Under the pieces are notes generated by a model, which did not search any database, was not told where the DNA came from, and saw nothing but the letters and a program-made list of their open reading frames with translations. From assembly GCA_021733835.1 (NCBI GenBank), contig JAIPKD010000024.1, positions 1 through 43,142 of the forward strand: DNA of 43,142 nt, in the 5' to 3' direction. Below are positions 25,801 to 34,341 of the stretch, one piece after another (within the stretch, counting starts at the first letter, position 1; each line of letters starts with the position of its first letter). This DNA is from Verrucomicrobiota bacterium. Its GTDB lineage: Bacteria; Verrucomicrobiota; Verrucomicrobiia; Limisphaerales; JAIPKD01. The translations under genes were made by a program, and so were the position numbers.

Positions 25801-27167
25801 ACAATTTAAGCGTACCCGAATACTTCATTGCCGATCTGCCGCCAGGGGCTGAGATTCGACCGGAACTCATAAGCGATGCCTGTGAGACGTTGAAGCGCAA
25901 TCGCGAGAGGTATCTGAATAAAAAATCAATCTCCCGGATTATACGTGCCTTGGACGCAGTGGCCTCGAAATGGTGCGAGCCGGGTTATAGGCATCGCGAG
26001 GCGGCGCTGGCGTATGGACCGGAGATTACCCGGTTTTCTAGGGAAACCCTCGAGGCGGGGCTCGATGCATTTTTTTCGGGGATCAACAGCGAGACGCTTA
26101 ATTCACTTATAGAGCAGGACCTCGGCCATCCACGGCGTCTTGAACGCTGGATATCCGAGGAGTTTGAGACGACGATGCAGCGCAAGGGGATTGCGCGCGG
26201 TCCGATGTTGATCACGCATTTTACGGCGGGTAACCTCCCTGTTTCATCGTTTATGTCGATAATAACCGGGTGCCTGGTGCGCGCTGCGCAGGTGGTCAAG
26301 TGCGCATCGAACTCCTCTATACTGACCCGGCTGTTTGCGCATTCGATATACGAGGAGGACCCGAAGCTCGGCGCATGCCTGGAGGTCGTGGAATGGCCGG
26401 GCGGAAGTCGTGAGCTTGAGGAACCGCTTTTCGCCGAGTCGGATTGCATAACGGCCTCGGGCGCGGATGAGACTATCGAGGATATCGGAAACCGCCTTCG
26501 GCAAGGTACTAGGTTTATCGGTTACGGGCATCGAGTAAGTTTTGCCTATATTACCAAAGCGGCGTTGGAAACGTACGACGCACGCGACTTGGCGGAAAAG
26601 ACCGCTTACGATATTGCCGCCTGGGATCAACAGGGATGTCTCTCACCTCATGTAGTCTATGTCGAGCGCGGCGGTGATGCTACGCCCGAGGAGTTCGCCG
26701 AGCTCTTGGCGGGCGCGCTCGAACAGTTAGAAAAAATACAACCGCGCGGTAAACTCACAGAACGTGAATCAGCCGACATATCTGTAAGGCGTTCCTTTTA
26801 CCAGGTGCGTGCGCAGGTGTTGCCGGATACACTTTATTGGTTTAGCCGCGGATCAACGGCGTGGACGGTTGTTTACGAGGCGAATCCCATATTCCAGCAT
26901 TCATGCCTTAATCGCTTTATTTACGTAAAAGGTATCGATGACCTTGAACAAGCGCTGCACGCTTCTGAAAAGATACGTACAAAGACTTCCGCGGTCGGGC
27001 TGGCCGCCGCGCCGGAAGAACTTGAGGAGACCGCCCTCCACCTCGCAAACTGGGGTGTCACAAGGATTTGTCCATTGGGAAAAATGCAGCTGCCACCCGT
27101 TACTTGGCGGCACGATGGACGTCCACAGCTCGCCGACCTTATAACATGGACGGAACTGGAAAAATAA
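25788..27167 (+). CDS. LuxC-like acyl-CoA/acyl-protein reductase
   Basis: A 459-residue NADPH-dependent fatty-acyl reductase of the LuxC family (aldehyde dehydrogenase fold) that makes fatty aldehyde from an acyl thioester. The active-site cysteine lies at residue 284 in AWDQQGCLSPHVVYVE; LuxC of Photobacterium has its acylated cysteine at almost the same position. GPMLITHFTAGNLPVSSFMSI near 140 and KCASNSSILTRLF near 175 are nucleotide-binding elements. The start ATG at 25788 overlaps the MFS gene by 13 bases and has AAGGA eight bases before it; an ATG at 25797, whose ATGA overlaps the MFS stop, is the alternative. With the LuxE-like gene upstream it should form a fatty acid reductase complex. 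Confidence 0.88.
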   Translation: MLLMNNLSVPEYFIADLPPGAEIRPELISDACETLKRNRERYLNKKSISRIIRALDAVASKWCEPGYRHREAALAYGPEITRFSRETLEAGLDAFFSGINSETLNSLIEQDLGHPRRLERWISEEFETTMQRKGIARGPMLITHFTAGNLPVSSFMSIITGCLVRAAQVVKCASNSSILTRLFAHSIYEEDPKLGACLEVVEWPGGSRELEEPLFAESDCITASGADETIEDIGNRLRQGTRFIGYGHRVSFAYITKAALETYDARDLAEKTAYDIAAWDQQGCLSPHVVYVERGGDATPEEFAELLAGALEQLEKIQPRGKLTERESADISVRRSFYQVRAQVLPDTLYWFSRGSTAWTVVYEANPIFQHSCLNRFIYVKGIDDLEQALHASEKIRTKTSAVGLAAAPEELEETALHLANWGVTRICPLGKMQLPPVTWRHDGRPQLADLITWTELEK

Positions 27168-27198
27168 TTGCTGCGGGATTTAACCTGTTTTTTTTACT

Positions 27199-27558
27199 AT
27201 GACAGTCGAACTTAGAAAAACATTCTTCTTCGAAGCGGCGCACTTCCTTCCGCTTGTGGCCGAAGGACATAAATGCAGACGAATGCACGGACACAATTAT
27301 AACCTAGACATCGTAGTGGCGGGGGAATGCGATCCGGAATATGGATGGCTGATGGATTACGGTGATATCGTCGCAATCGTTAAACCCATCATCGATAGCC
27401 TTGACCACCGAGTCCTCAATGATGTGCCGGGACTGGAAAACCCGACCAGCGAGAATCTGGCATATTGGTTCTGGCAAAAGATCAAGCCGGAACTGCCGCT
27501 GCTCGCGGAAATAGTCGTCGCCGAGGGCCCCACCTCGAAGTGCGTCTTCCGAGGATGA
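27199..27558 (+). CDS. queD: 6-carboxytetrahydropterin / 6-pyruvoyltetrahydropterin synthase family (QueD-like)
   Basis: A 119-residue enzyme that converts dihydroneopterin triphosphate to a tetrahydropterin, most often the second step of queuosine and 7-deazaguanine synthesis. Zinc ligands H15, H30 and H32 are present; Cys26 in CRRMHGHNY is the catalytic cysteine, with spacing C-x3-HGH as in QueD. DYGDIVAIVKPIIDSLDHRVLN near 50-71, PTSENLAYWFW near 80 and VVAEGPTSK (E109) complete the active site. It follows the LuxC-like gene by 31 bases and could be co-transcribed. queC and queE are not in the window. No Shine-Dalgarno is evident. Confidence 0.9.
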   Translation: MTVELRKTFFFEAAHFLPLVAEGHKCRRMHGHNYNLDIVVAGECDPEYGWLMDYGDIVAIVKPIIDSLDHRVLNDVPGLENPTSENLAYWFWQKIKPELPLLAEIVVAEGPTSKCVFRG

Positions 27559-27590
27559 TCCACACATTGTCTGATAATTAATTGCTTAAA

Positions 27591-27667
27591 AAGCTAATAA
27601 ATAGCGACATTTATCAGAACAAATTGTTCCTGTGGTTGAGCTGTTAAGCTGTTGAGCTGTTGAGCTG
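27591..27667 (+). repeat. Dispersed repeat module B, first copy
   Basis: Matches 40953-41026 in the same orientation. Shared parts include GCTAATAAA, GCGACATTTATCA, AAATTGTTCCTGTGGTT and several AGCTGTTGAGCTGTT-type repeats of about 10 bases. This block marks the left border of the repeat-bounded stretch that carries the Rpn gene. Confidence 0.8.
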
Positions 27668-27668
27668 A

Positions 27669-27835
27669 GCCCATAATCCTAAAAGAATCCCGTTAGGGAT
27701 GAAAATGTCTATAGCAAAAAAGCCCAACAAAAAGCTTAAGTCCCGTAGGGACGTAATATTGCCGACGGTCAGCGGTCTAAGGTCAGAAGTCCCGTTCACG
27801 TACACGTTCTCGTTCGCGATTCCGTTATTGGTTTA
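27669..27835 (+). repeat. Dispersed repeat module A, second copy
   Basis: Inverted relative to the copy at 286-475. It includes ATCCCGTTAGGGAT (27687-27700), GTCCCGTAGGGAC (27740-27752) and the CGTTC/GTACAC-rich tail. The tail recurs a third time at 28895-28960, on the other side of the Rpn gene, in the same direction. Confidence 0.75.
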
Positions 27836-27850
27836 ACCACGGCAGTCTGT

Positions 27851-28780
27851 TTAAAACTCCCGCTCGAACTCCTCGATTGACGGAACCAACACCGCCTTGC
27901 GGTGGAGTCGACGCAGTTCCTGCTCGTCGGCAATGGCATCCACATTCGCCTTCAGCTCGCCGGGCACACTACTAAACCGCGCCTCCAGTACTTCCACTAT
28001 TGCAGCGCGTAAAGCTTTCTGAAGGCCTTCTTTACGGCCTAACCTTTCAATACTCGTTACGTATGGCATAGTCTTCTCCTTTTCATACTCCACCAATTGC
28101 TTCCGGAATTCAACTTCATTCTCATCGGGCAATCTCATCAGCCAGTCGATCAGCCGAAATAAGTTCAGCACCTCCTCCTTGCTGTACCCTCGCTCGTACA
28201 ACCGCCGCGTCAGCTCCCACTTCATACGCTGACGCTGCGACATGTCCCGGCGCGTCCGCTGTGTGGCCAAGTACGCCGCTATTACCACAGCGGCAGGATT
28301 CCTCTGCTCTTCCAGCCATCGCCAATTCCTGCCGAAATCCATCAGTTTGCATACCGGATACCGAAATCGCAGCTCATACCCCCACAGCCGCTCCTCGTAT
28401 GTGTCGGGACGCCACCTAGGCTTCTCGTCGGCCAATATCGCCAGGCTCACCACAGACTCATCATACCGGTCGGCTATTCGGTGATGATACCGGTACATCC
28501 GAAGGGGCAAGTCCTTGTCCACCCAGCTCTGCACCTCCACGTGGATCAATATACATTCTTTCCTGCCGTCCTTACGGATTACCCTTACCAATTTATCCAC
28601 TCGCTGCTTACCCAGTTTTGAGTTCCTGGTCACCTCTTGCAGTTCCTTATCCAGAAACTCGATCGGCTCGTGCCAGTTTATATTTTCAGCAACATCCGGA
28701 AAACAGAATTCCAGGAGCGGTTGGAGGTATAGCTCCAGCGCCTCCTTCCAAGCCCCGTCGTAATCGGTCCGTTGATTCAT
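27851..28780 (-). CDS. Rpn family PD-(D/E)XK nuclease (YhgA-like putative transposase)
   Basis: A 309-residue protein of the recombination-promoting nuclease / YhgA-like family. The restriction-nuclease-fold core is visible: D62 in VDKLVRVI, then HVEVQ with E82 and Q84, followed by LPLRMYRYHHRIADRY near 90-105 and a VVSLAILAD strand. Known E. coli Rpn proteins are DNA endonucleases that raise recA-independent recombination and are often grouped with transposases. The C-terminal third is helical, charged and has EREF at the end, typical of these proteins. It lies inside a repeat-bounded block between queD and nuoN and is convergent with queD. Target and mobility unknown. Confidence 0.8.
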   Translation of the reverse strand: MNQRTDYDGAWKEALELYLQPLLEFCFPDVAENINWHEPIEFLDKELQEVTRNSKLGKQRVDKLVRVIRKDGRKECILIHVEVQSWVDKDLPLRMYRYHHRIADRYDESVVSLAILADEKPRWRPDTYEERLWGYELRFRYPVCKLMDFGRNWRWLEEQRNPAAVVIAAYLATQRTRRDMSQRQRMKWELTRRLYERGYSKEEVLNLFRLIDWLMRLPDENEVEFRKQLVEYEKEKTMPYVTSIERLGRKEGLQKALRAAIVEVLEARFSSVPGELKANVDAIADEQELRRLHRKAVLVPSIEEFEREF

Positions 28781-28894
28781 AGCAATCTTGCGGATATACT
28801 ACATCGTCAAGTTGTAATAATACAAAGAAAAATATGCTATAAATATAAATTGAATATATCGCCAAATACGCGAATAAGTTTCGATTCTGGTTTC

Positions 28895-28960
28895 GTTCCC
28901 GGGTACACGTTTGCGTACACGTACACGTTCGCGATTTCCGCGATTGGTTTTGGTCATTAG
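28895..28960 (+). repeat. Partial copy of module A tail
   Basis: Shares GTACACGTTCGCG-type sequence and TTGGTTTTGGTCATTAG with the reverse complement of 283-345 and, less completely, with 27785-27835. It lies on the far side of the Rpn gene. Confidence 0.65.
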
Positions 28961-29002
28961 AAGATTGATCAGGCCTAATATTATACGGATTATCGCAAAT
29001 TG
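28961..29002 (+). repeat. Dispersed repeat module D, first copy
   Basis: Matches 41301-41340 in the same orientation: AGATTGATCAGGCCTAATAT versus AGATTAATCACGCCCGATAT, then TATACGGATTATCGCAA versus TATGCGCATTATCGCAA. It ends 3-4 bases before the nuoN stop codon at 29006, so the repeat edge lies at the edge of the nuo operon. Confidence 0.7.
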
Positions 29003-29005
29003 TTG

Positions 29006-30448
29006 CTAGAACCCACCCGCCGCGCAGCTTTTCGCCCATTCGAGGAAAATGGGCAGTATTCCGACGAGTAGGATGGCAAGGGTCGTGACGGCAAGGACAA
29101 TCGCGTGCGGTGCGGGCGTGGTGATAGGGCCGATCCTTGGTTTTCCGTTTTCGGGCTTCATTATGTACATCCATTTGACGACGATCAGGTAATAATAGAG
29201 TGCAATAATGGCGTTAACGGTTCCCGCGAAAACTAGCCAGTATAGACCTGCCTGCGCCGCCGCGGCGAAAAGTATGAATTTCCCCATAAACCCGGCCAGC
29301 GGAGGGATTCCGGCCAGCGAGAACATGGACAGCATCATTACCAGCGCCAATTTCGGGTTTGTTATCGAGAAACCGGCGTAATCCCGCATGTCTTCGCGTC
29401 CGCTCCTCAACGCTACCAGCGTTACTATCCCGAAAGCGGCGAGGTTGGAAAAAAGATAAACCAAAAGGTAGTACATTACCGCCGTCTTGCCCAGGAGCTC
29501 CGGCTGGCTTAAGCCGATCATGACATATCCCGCCTGTGCGATGGATGAATAGGCGAGGAATCGTTTCATGTTTCGCTGGTGCATGGCGACCAGGTTGCCG
29601 ATGGTCATGGTAAGCGTCGCCAGGACGCCGGTGAGGGTTATGTAAGTTACCGCGGTATCGACGAAGAATCCTTCGACGACCTTGTAGAAAAGGACGAAGC
29701 CCGCCGCCTTGGACGCGACCGATAGAAAAGCGGTTATTGTCACCGGCGCGCCTTCGTATGTATCGGGTGCCCAGAGGTGGAACGGCACGGCGGCTAGCTT
29801 AAAGCCGACGCCGGCCATGATCAGTACTAGTGCTGTAACAGCGATGGGACTTGAATCGATGATATCCCTAATCTCGGGCAAGAGTGTTGATCCGGTCAGA
29901 CCGTAGACCCATGAAAATCCGTAGAGTAGCAGGCCCGACGATAATGCCGAAAAGAAGACGTATTTCATTCCCGCCTCGTGACTACGTGGATCGTTTCTAT
30001 TGAAGGCGACCAGCATTATAACGGGGATGGTAATCAGCTCCAATGATACATAAAGCATTACCAATTCCTGTGCCGAGACCAGGAGGCACATGCCCGAGAC
30101 GGAGAACAACATTAGTCCCAGATACTCGCTGATATGCCGGTACGGCAGCACATTCGAGCTTTGTTTCCCCGGATACGAGAGCATGGTTATCAACAGTGCC
30201 GCCCAGATAAAGAGCTGCTTGAAGAACACCGGCGCCGGCCCGGTCTGATAAACCCCGCCGAATGCAGCTTTATCGATCGCAGGTGAAATGAACAGCCATG
30301 CGGAAAGCAGCGCCAATCCTGCGACAGCGACCGACCACCCGAGATATCCGGCGGCGGAATGTTTGCGCAGGAATCCTATCGCCAATACCGTCAGCGCCAG
30401 TATGATCAATCCTAATTCATTTCCAATTGTCAGTATATTTTCCAGCAT
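29006..30448 (-). CDS. nuoN: NADH-quinone oxidoreductase subunit N
   Basis: An antiporter-like proton-pumping subunit in the membrane arm of complex I, 480 residues with about 14 membrane helices. LYVSLELITIPVIMLVAF near 125 has the conserved glutamate of TM5; PFHLWAPDTYEGAPVTIT near 220 and FLSVASKAAGFVLFYK near 240 carry the TM7-TM8 lysine; RNMKRFLAYSSIAQAGY follows. It is the last gene of the operon. I start at the ATG 30448; a TTG three codons upstream, immediately after the nuoM stop, is the alternative. Confidence 0.95.
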   Translation of the reverse strand: MLENILTIGNELGLIILALTVLAIGFLRKHSAAGYLGWSVAVAGLALLSAWLFISPAIDKAAFGGVYQTGPAPVFFKQLFIWAALLITMLSYPGKQSSNVLPYRHISEYLGLMLFSVSGMCLLVSAQELVMLYVSLELITIPVIMLVAFNRNDPRSHEAGMKYVFFSALSSGLLLYGFSWVYGLTGSTLLPEIRDIIDSSPIAVTALVLIMAGVGFKLAAVPFHLWAPDTYEGAPVTITAFLSVASKAAGFVLFYKVVEGFFVDTAVTYITLTGVLATLTMTIGNLVAMHQRNMKRFLAYSSIAQAGYVMIGLSQPELLGKTAVMYYLLVYLFSNLAAFGIVTLVALRSGREDMRDYAGFSITNPKLALVMMLSMFSLAGIPPLAGFMGKFILFAAAAQAGLYWLVFAGTVNAIIALYYYLIVVKWMYIMKPENGKPRIGPITTPAPHAIVLAVTTLAILLVGILPIFLEWAKSCAAGGF

Positions 30449-30457
30449 GGTTATCAA

Positions 30458-31984
30458 CTACATTTGAGTAAGTAATGATGCGTGTTCGAGATTGGAGAAG
30501 ATCGGTGTAAGCGAATAAGCGATCATACGTATCATCCATCCGGGAAAAATACCGGCTAACGCCAATAGAAAGACGAGCAAGGCGAGCGGTACCTTTTCGA
30601 CGAACGTCGCATCCTTGATTTTTTCGTGTTCGGGGTTCTGCATCGGCCCGTATAGCATCCGCGTCAGCGCGCGCAGGATATAGACGGCGGTTGTTACCAC
30701 GCTTGCAGCTGCTAGGATGACCATTATCCTATGAGAAATGGACGCATCCGAGAATGCGCCGACGAATACCTGAATCTCGGCTATGAACCCGGCCAAGCCC
30801 GGAAGACCGAGTCCGGCCAGGCCGCCTATCATGTACGATACACCGAGAAACGGCATGACCTTAAGTAATCCGCTCATTTCTGAAATAAGCCGTGTATGCG
30901 TACGCTTATATATCATCCCCACCAGTGCGAAGAACAGTGCCGTCATAAGCCCGTGCGCGAACATTTGTACCATCGCGCCCTGGAACGCCGTCCAGTTCAA
31001 TGCGCATAGCCCGAACAGCACCAAGCCGCAATGGCTTACCGAGCTGTAGGCGGTTATATATTTCAAGTCCGTCTTCTGAATAGCTACGAGCGCGCCATAA
31101 AAAATATTTACCGTCGTCAGCACCATAAAGAACGTCGCCCACATCATTGCCCCATGTGGCATCAGATAGATCGTCTTGAGGCAACCATAGCCGCCGAGCT
31201 TCATAAGGACTCCGGCATGGAGCATAGACACGGCGGTCGGCGCGGAGGAATGGCCGTCAGGCGACCATGTATGAAAAGGCCAGAGGCCGCCTAGTGTGCC
31301 GAAGCCTATAAACATAACGGGGAACAGCCAGTATTGCGTTGATTCCGGAATGCCGGCCTGCGCGATCTCGGAAAAAGAAAACGTTGACGCGCCCGATTGG
31401 AAGTACAGAACAAGTATACCTACAATAATCAGCGCCGAACCGCCCATGAGCATCAGCGTCAGTTTCATCGCCGAGTATTCTTTCGGCCCGGTGCCCCAAA
31501 TACCTATCAACAGGTACATCGGCAGAACGCTGAGTTCGTAGAAGAGGAAAAATAGAAAAAGATCGTTCGCCGCGAACACGCCGAATACACCCGTTACAAG
31601 CAATAATAGGAATGCGAAAAACTCCTTTGTCCTATGCGCATGATTCCATGAGGCGCAGACGCCGCAGAAGATCACCACCGCAGTCAGGAATATCATCAAC
31701 ACCGATATCCCGTCCACACCCATGAAATACTCGATCCCGAGCGGTTCGAGCCAAGCGATCTTTTCCACGTATTCGAGGTTTAAGGCTACACCCGGCGATG
31801 GGAGTGCGCCGGAGAATCCTATTTTCCCGAGGTATCCGATGACCAACAACACCGAGAGGCAGAGGTCGATGAAAGTCGCGATAAGCGCTATCCATTTTAT
31901 ACGGTCGGAGTACTTGGCCGGGATACTCAATATCACCAGCAGCGCGATGAAGGGGATTGATACAATTAATGACAACAGGCCCAT
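30458..31984 (-). CDS. nuoM: NADH-quinone oxidoreductase subunit M
   Basis: A 508-residue antiporter-like subunit. LFFLFYELSVLPMYLLIGIWG near 140-160 has the key glutamate, PFHTWSPDGHSSAPTAVSML near 225-245 and LHAGVLMKLGGYG near 245-257 carry the central histidine/lysine region, and LKYITAYSSVSHCGLVLFG near 300 follows. About 14 membrane helices. It follows nuoL by only 4 bases and abuts nuoN, so all are translated from one message. Confidence 0.96.
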   Translation of the reverse strand: MGLLSLIVSIPFIALLVILSIPAKYSDRIKWIALIATFIDLCLSVLLVIGYLGKIGFSGALPSPGVALNLEYVEKIAWLEPLGIEYFMGVDGISVLMIFLTAVVIFCGVCASWNHAHRTKEFFAFLLLLVTGVFGVFAANDLFLFFLFYELSVLPMYLLIGIWGTGPKEYSAMKLTLMLMGGSALIIVGILVLYFQSGASTFSFSEIAQAGIPESTQYWLFPVMFIGFGTLGGLWPFHTWSPDGHSSAPTAVSMLHAGVLMKLGGYGCLKTIYLMPHGAMMWATFFMVLTTVNIFYGALVAIQKTDLKYITAYSSVSHCGLVLFGLCALNWTAFQGAMVQMFAHGLMTALFFALVGMIYKRTHTRLISEMSGLLKVMPFLGVSYMIGGLAGLGLPGLAGFIAEIQVFVGAFSDASISHRIMVILAAASVVTTAVYILRALTRMLYGPMQNPEHEKIKDATFVEKVPLALLVFLLALAGIFPGWMIRMIAYSLTPIFSNLEHASLLTQM

Positions 31985-31988
31985 AGCG

Positions 31989-34016
31989 TTAGTCGATTTC
32001 TATTCGTTTCAAAGGTTCTGATTTATTCAATAATTGGAGGGTGAACTGGAAAATAAATACCGTCACAGCAGCGGCGCCGACTCCCGATAGCGCGACAACG
32101 ACGATCCCAGCGCCTAAAATGTGCAGCGCCAGCATTGTAACGCCTGCGCCGGCGATAGACCAGAGTAAGTAGACCTGCGCTCCGCCGGTGGCGGTCTTTC
32201 GCAGCCATGCGCCGAGGCGCCTTGCCGATTGCGCGGTCAAGTCCATGAACCCGTCGATTATATGCCGGTCGAACCAATTCAAAGGCCGGGATATGGAGCG
32301 GAAGATTATTTTGTGCGTGATGAAGATATATAATTCGTCGATATAGAATTTTCTAAACACCAGCTTGTAGATGCCGGAAAACGCGAATGCGAATCGCGCC
32401 GGCCATTGGTTCGGCTTGAAATAAAACAGGAACGCCAGGGCGATGCCGCAAAGACCCAGCGTGGTGGAAACACCTACGACCATCCAGTTCGTTGCATGAT
32501 GCTCGAGTTCGGATATGTGAACGAAGTCCGAGAACGGCACGATGCCCAGCAGCGCGGAGGGTACGGCGAGGACAACCAGCGGGAACGTCATGCTGAGCGG
32601 CGATTCATGGGCTTGGTCGTAGCGTTGCTTGTCTTGAGGCGCATTCCAGAATGTCAATAGATATATCCTGAACATATAGAACGCTGTAAGCCCCGCTGCC
32701 GTCGCGGCTATGGCGAAGACAGCGTACTCGCCGGAGTGTAATGCCGCCGCCAGGATTTCGTCCTTCGAGAAGAAGCCCGACAGCGGCGGCACGCCCGCGA
32801 TTGCGAGGCAGGCGATGAGGAATGTGAAGTGTGTGATCGGCATCTTCTTCCTGAGCCCGCCCATGTCACGGACGTCGTTGGAGTGCACCGCGTGTATCAC
32901 GCTGCCGGCGCACAAGAACAGCAGCGCTTTAAAGCAGGCGTGTGTCGTCAGGTGGAACATCGACGCCGTATACCCGAGCGATTCGTCCATGCTCGCCACG
33001 CCGAGGGCGAGCATCATGTATCCGATTTGCGATAGCGTTGAGAATGCGAGTACGCGTTTTATATCGACTTGTGTAATCGCAATAAGAGCCGCGAACAGGC
33101 AGGTAAAGGCGCCAGTCCACATGACAAGATCGATCCCGGCCGTAGTGGCCGAAAACATCGGGAACAATCTGGCGACCAGGTAAACGCCTGCGACCACCAT
33201 TGTTGCCGCGTGTATCAGGGCCGACACCGGCGTCGGACCTTCCATGGCGTCGGGCAGCCAGATATGCAGAGGGAACATCGCGCTTTTACCCGCGGCGCCG
33301 GCGAAGACGAGTAAAGCCGACAGCGTCAATATGCTGCACCCGAAGAACGGCGCCGTTATGCCGGCGAGATGATTTATGGTATCAGGCGAGTTCAGCTCCC
33401 GGAAATCGAAGCTACCGGCGTGGTAACTCAATACAAGCAGGCCTATCAGGAACCCGAGATCGGCGAATCGCGTTACGATGAACGCCTTCTTACACGCCGC
33501 AACAGCAGCCGGGCGCTCCCAATAGAAGCCGATGAGCAGGAACGAACTTAGTCCGACCAATTCCCAAAAAACAAATATCTCGAGTATCGAGCTGGAGAGC
33601 ACAAGACCCAGCATCGAAAATGTGAAAAGGTTCATGAACGCAAAAAACCTGCGGTACCCGCGGTCGCCATGCATATAACCTTGGGAATAGACATGAATCA
33701 AAAAGCTGATCGTGGTAACTACCAACACAAGCAGAATACTTATCCTGTCTGCGAGTATCCCGGCGTTGCCGGTCAGCGACGAAGAGAACTCGATCCACGG
33801 AAACTCGAATGTGACGAGCGCCTCGCCGTTGAATTCACTGAAGTACTCGAACGCCGCGCCCCAGCCGCACACGGCGCTGAGGCCGACCGCCGCTATTGCA
33901 GTCCATGCCGATGTCCTCCGCGCCGAGGAACCGAGAAATAATCCGGTCACAATGAATCCGATAAACGGAAGCAGAGGTACCAACCATAGATGATCTAAAA
34001 ACCAATAACCTGTCAT
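31989..34016 (-). CDS. nuoL: NADH-quinone oxidoreductase subunit L
   Basis: A 675-residue antiporter-like subunit at the tip of the membrane arm, with about 16 membrane helices and the long lateral helix region at the C-terminus. FVFWELVGLSSFLLIGFYW near 140, PLHIWLPDAMEGPTPVSALIHAATMV near 245-270 and STLSQIGYMMLALG near 320 are hallmarks, with HACFKALLFLCAGSVIHA near 350. The C-terminal 120 residues include the extra segment absent from NuoM and NuoN. It follows nuoK by 10 bases. Confidence 0.97.
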   Translation of the reverse strand: MTGYWFLDHLWLVPLLPFIGFIVTGLFLGSSARRTSAWTAIAAVGLSAVCGWGAAFEYFSEFNGEALVTFEFPWIEFSSSLTGNAGILADRISILLVLVVTTISFLIHVYSQGYMHGDRGYRRFFAFMNLFTFSMLGLVLSSSILEIFVFWELVGLSSFLLIGFYWERPAAVAACKKAFIVTRFADLGFLIGLLVLSYHAGSFDFRELNSPDTINHLAGITAPFFGCSILTLSALLVFAGAAGKSAMFPLHIWLPDAMEGPTPVSALIHAATMVVAGVYLVARLFPMFSATTAGIDLVMWTGAFTCLFAALIAITQVDIKRVLAFSTLSQIGYMMLALGVASMDESLGYTASMFHLTTHACFKALLFLCAGSVIHAVHSNDVRDMGGLRKKMPITHFTFLIACLAIAGVPPLSGFFSKDEILAAALHSGEYAVFAIAATAAGLTAFYMFRIYLLTFWNAPQDKQRYDQAHESPLSMTFPLVVLAVPSALLGIVPFSDFVHISELEHHATNWMVVGVSTTLGLCGIALAFLFYFKPNQWPARFAFAFSGIYKLVFRKFYIDELYIFITHKIIFRSISRPLNWFDRHIIDGFMDLTAQSARRLGAWLRKTATGGAQVYLLWSIAGAGVTMLALHILGAGIVVVALSGVGAAAVTVFIFQFTLQLLNKSEPLKRIEID

Positions 34017-34026
34017 ATCGCTCGAT

Positions 34027-34341
34027 TCAGTTTTTCAATAAATTATCCGATAATACGTCCAGATTCCGCTTGCGCCGGAAAAGCGCCAGAATGATCGCCA
34101 ATGCTACAGCGGCTTCAGCCGCCGCTATCGCGATTATAAACAGCGGGAACATTGCGCCGGCGACGTCTCCGCCGAATTTAAACCGATGGAATGCCACGAA
34201 GTTCAACGCCGCGGCGTTCAGGATTATTTCGACGGACATAAGCATACCGATCAGATTACGACGCGTCACTATGCCGTAAAGTCCGATGCAGAATAACAGA
34301 GCCGCAAATATGAGATAATGTTCCAGACCGGGTGAATTCAT
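34027..34341 (-). CDS. nuoK: NADH-quinone oxidoreductase subunit K
   Basis: A 104-residue, three-helix membrane subunit of complex I. GIVTRRNLIGMLMSVEIILNAAALNFVAF spans helix 2 with the conserved glutamate in SVEIILNA, and AIAAAEAAVALAIILALFRR is helix 3 with the second glutamate. The length is the usual 100-105. Its start overlaps the nuoJ stop by four bases. Confidence 0.96.
   Translation of the reverse strand: MNSPGLEHYLIFAALLFCIGLYGIVTRRNLIGMLMSVEIILNAAALNFVAFHRFKFGGDVAGAMFPLFIIAIAAAEAAVALAIILALFRRKRNLDVLSDNLLKN

Larger units (their letters stand above)
27591..29002 (-). mobile_element. Possible composite element carrying an Rpn-type nuclease gene
   Basis: The block begins with module B, continues through module A, contains the Rpn-family gene on the minus strand, then a partial copy of module A, and ends with module D. 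The second block at 40953-41340 has the same left (B) and right (D) modules with other contents between. Shared ends suggest a common element family. No terminal inverted repeats or target-site duplications could be confirmed by eye. Confidence 0.4.

Noticed and set aside
23213-27558. Complete bioluminescence (lux) operon
   Set aside because: Only LuxE- and LuxC-like proteins occur; luxA, luxB, luxD and luxG are absent.
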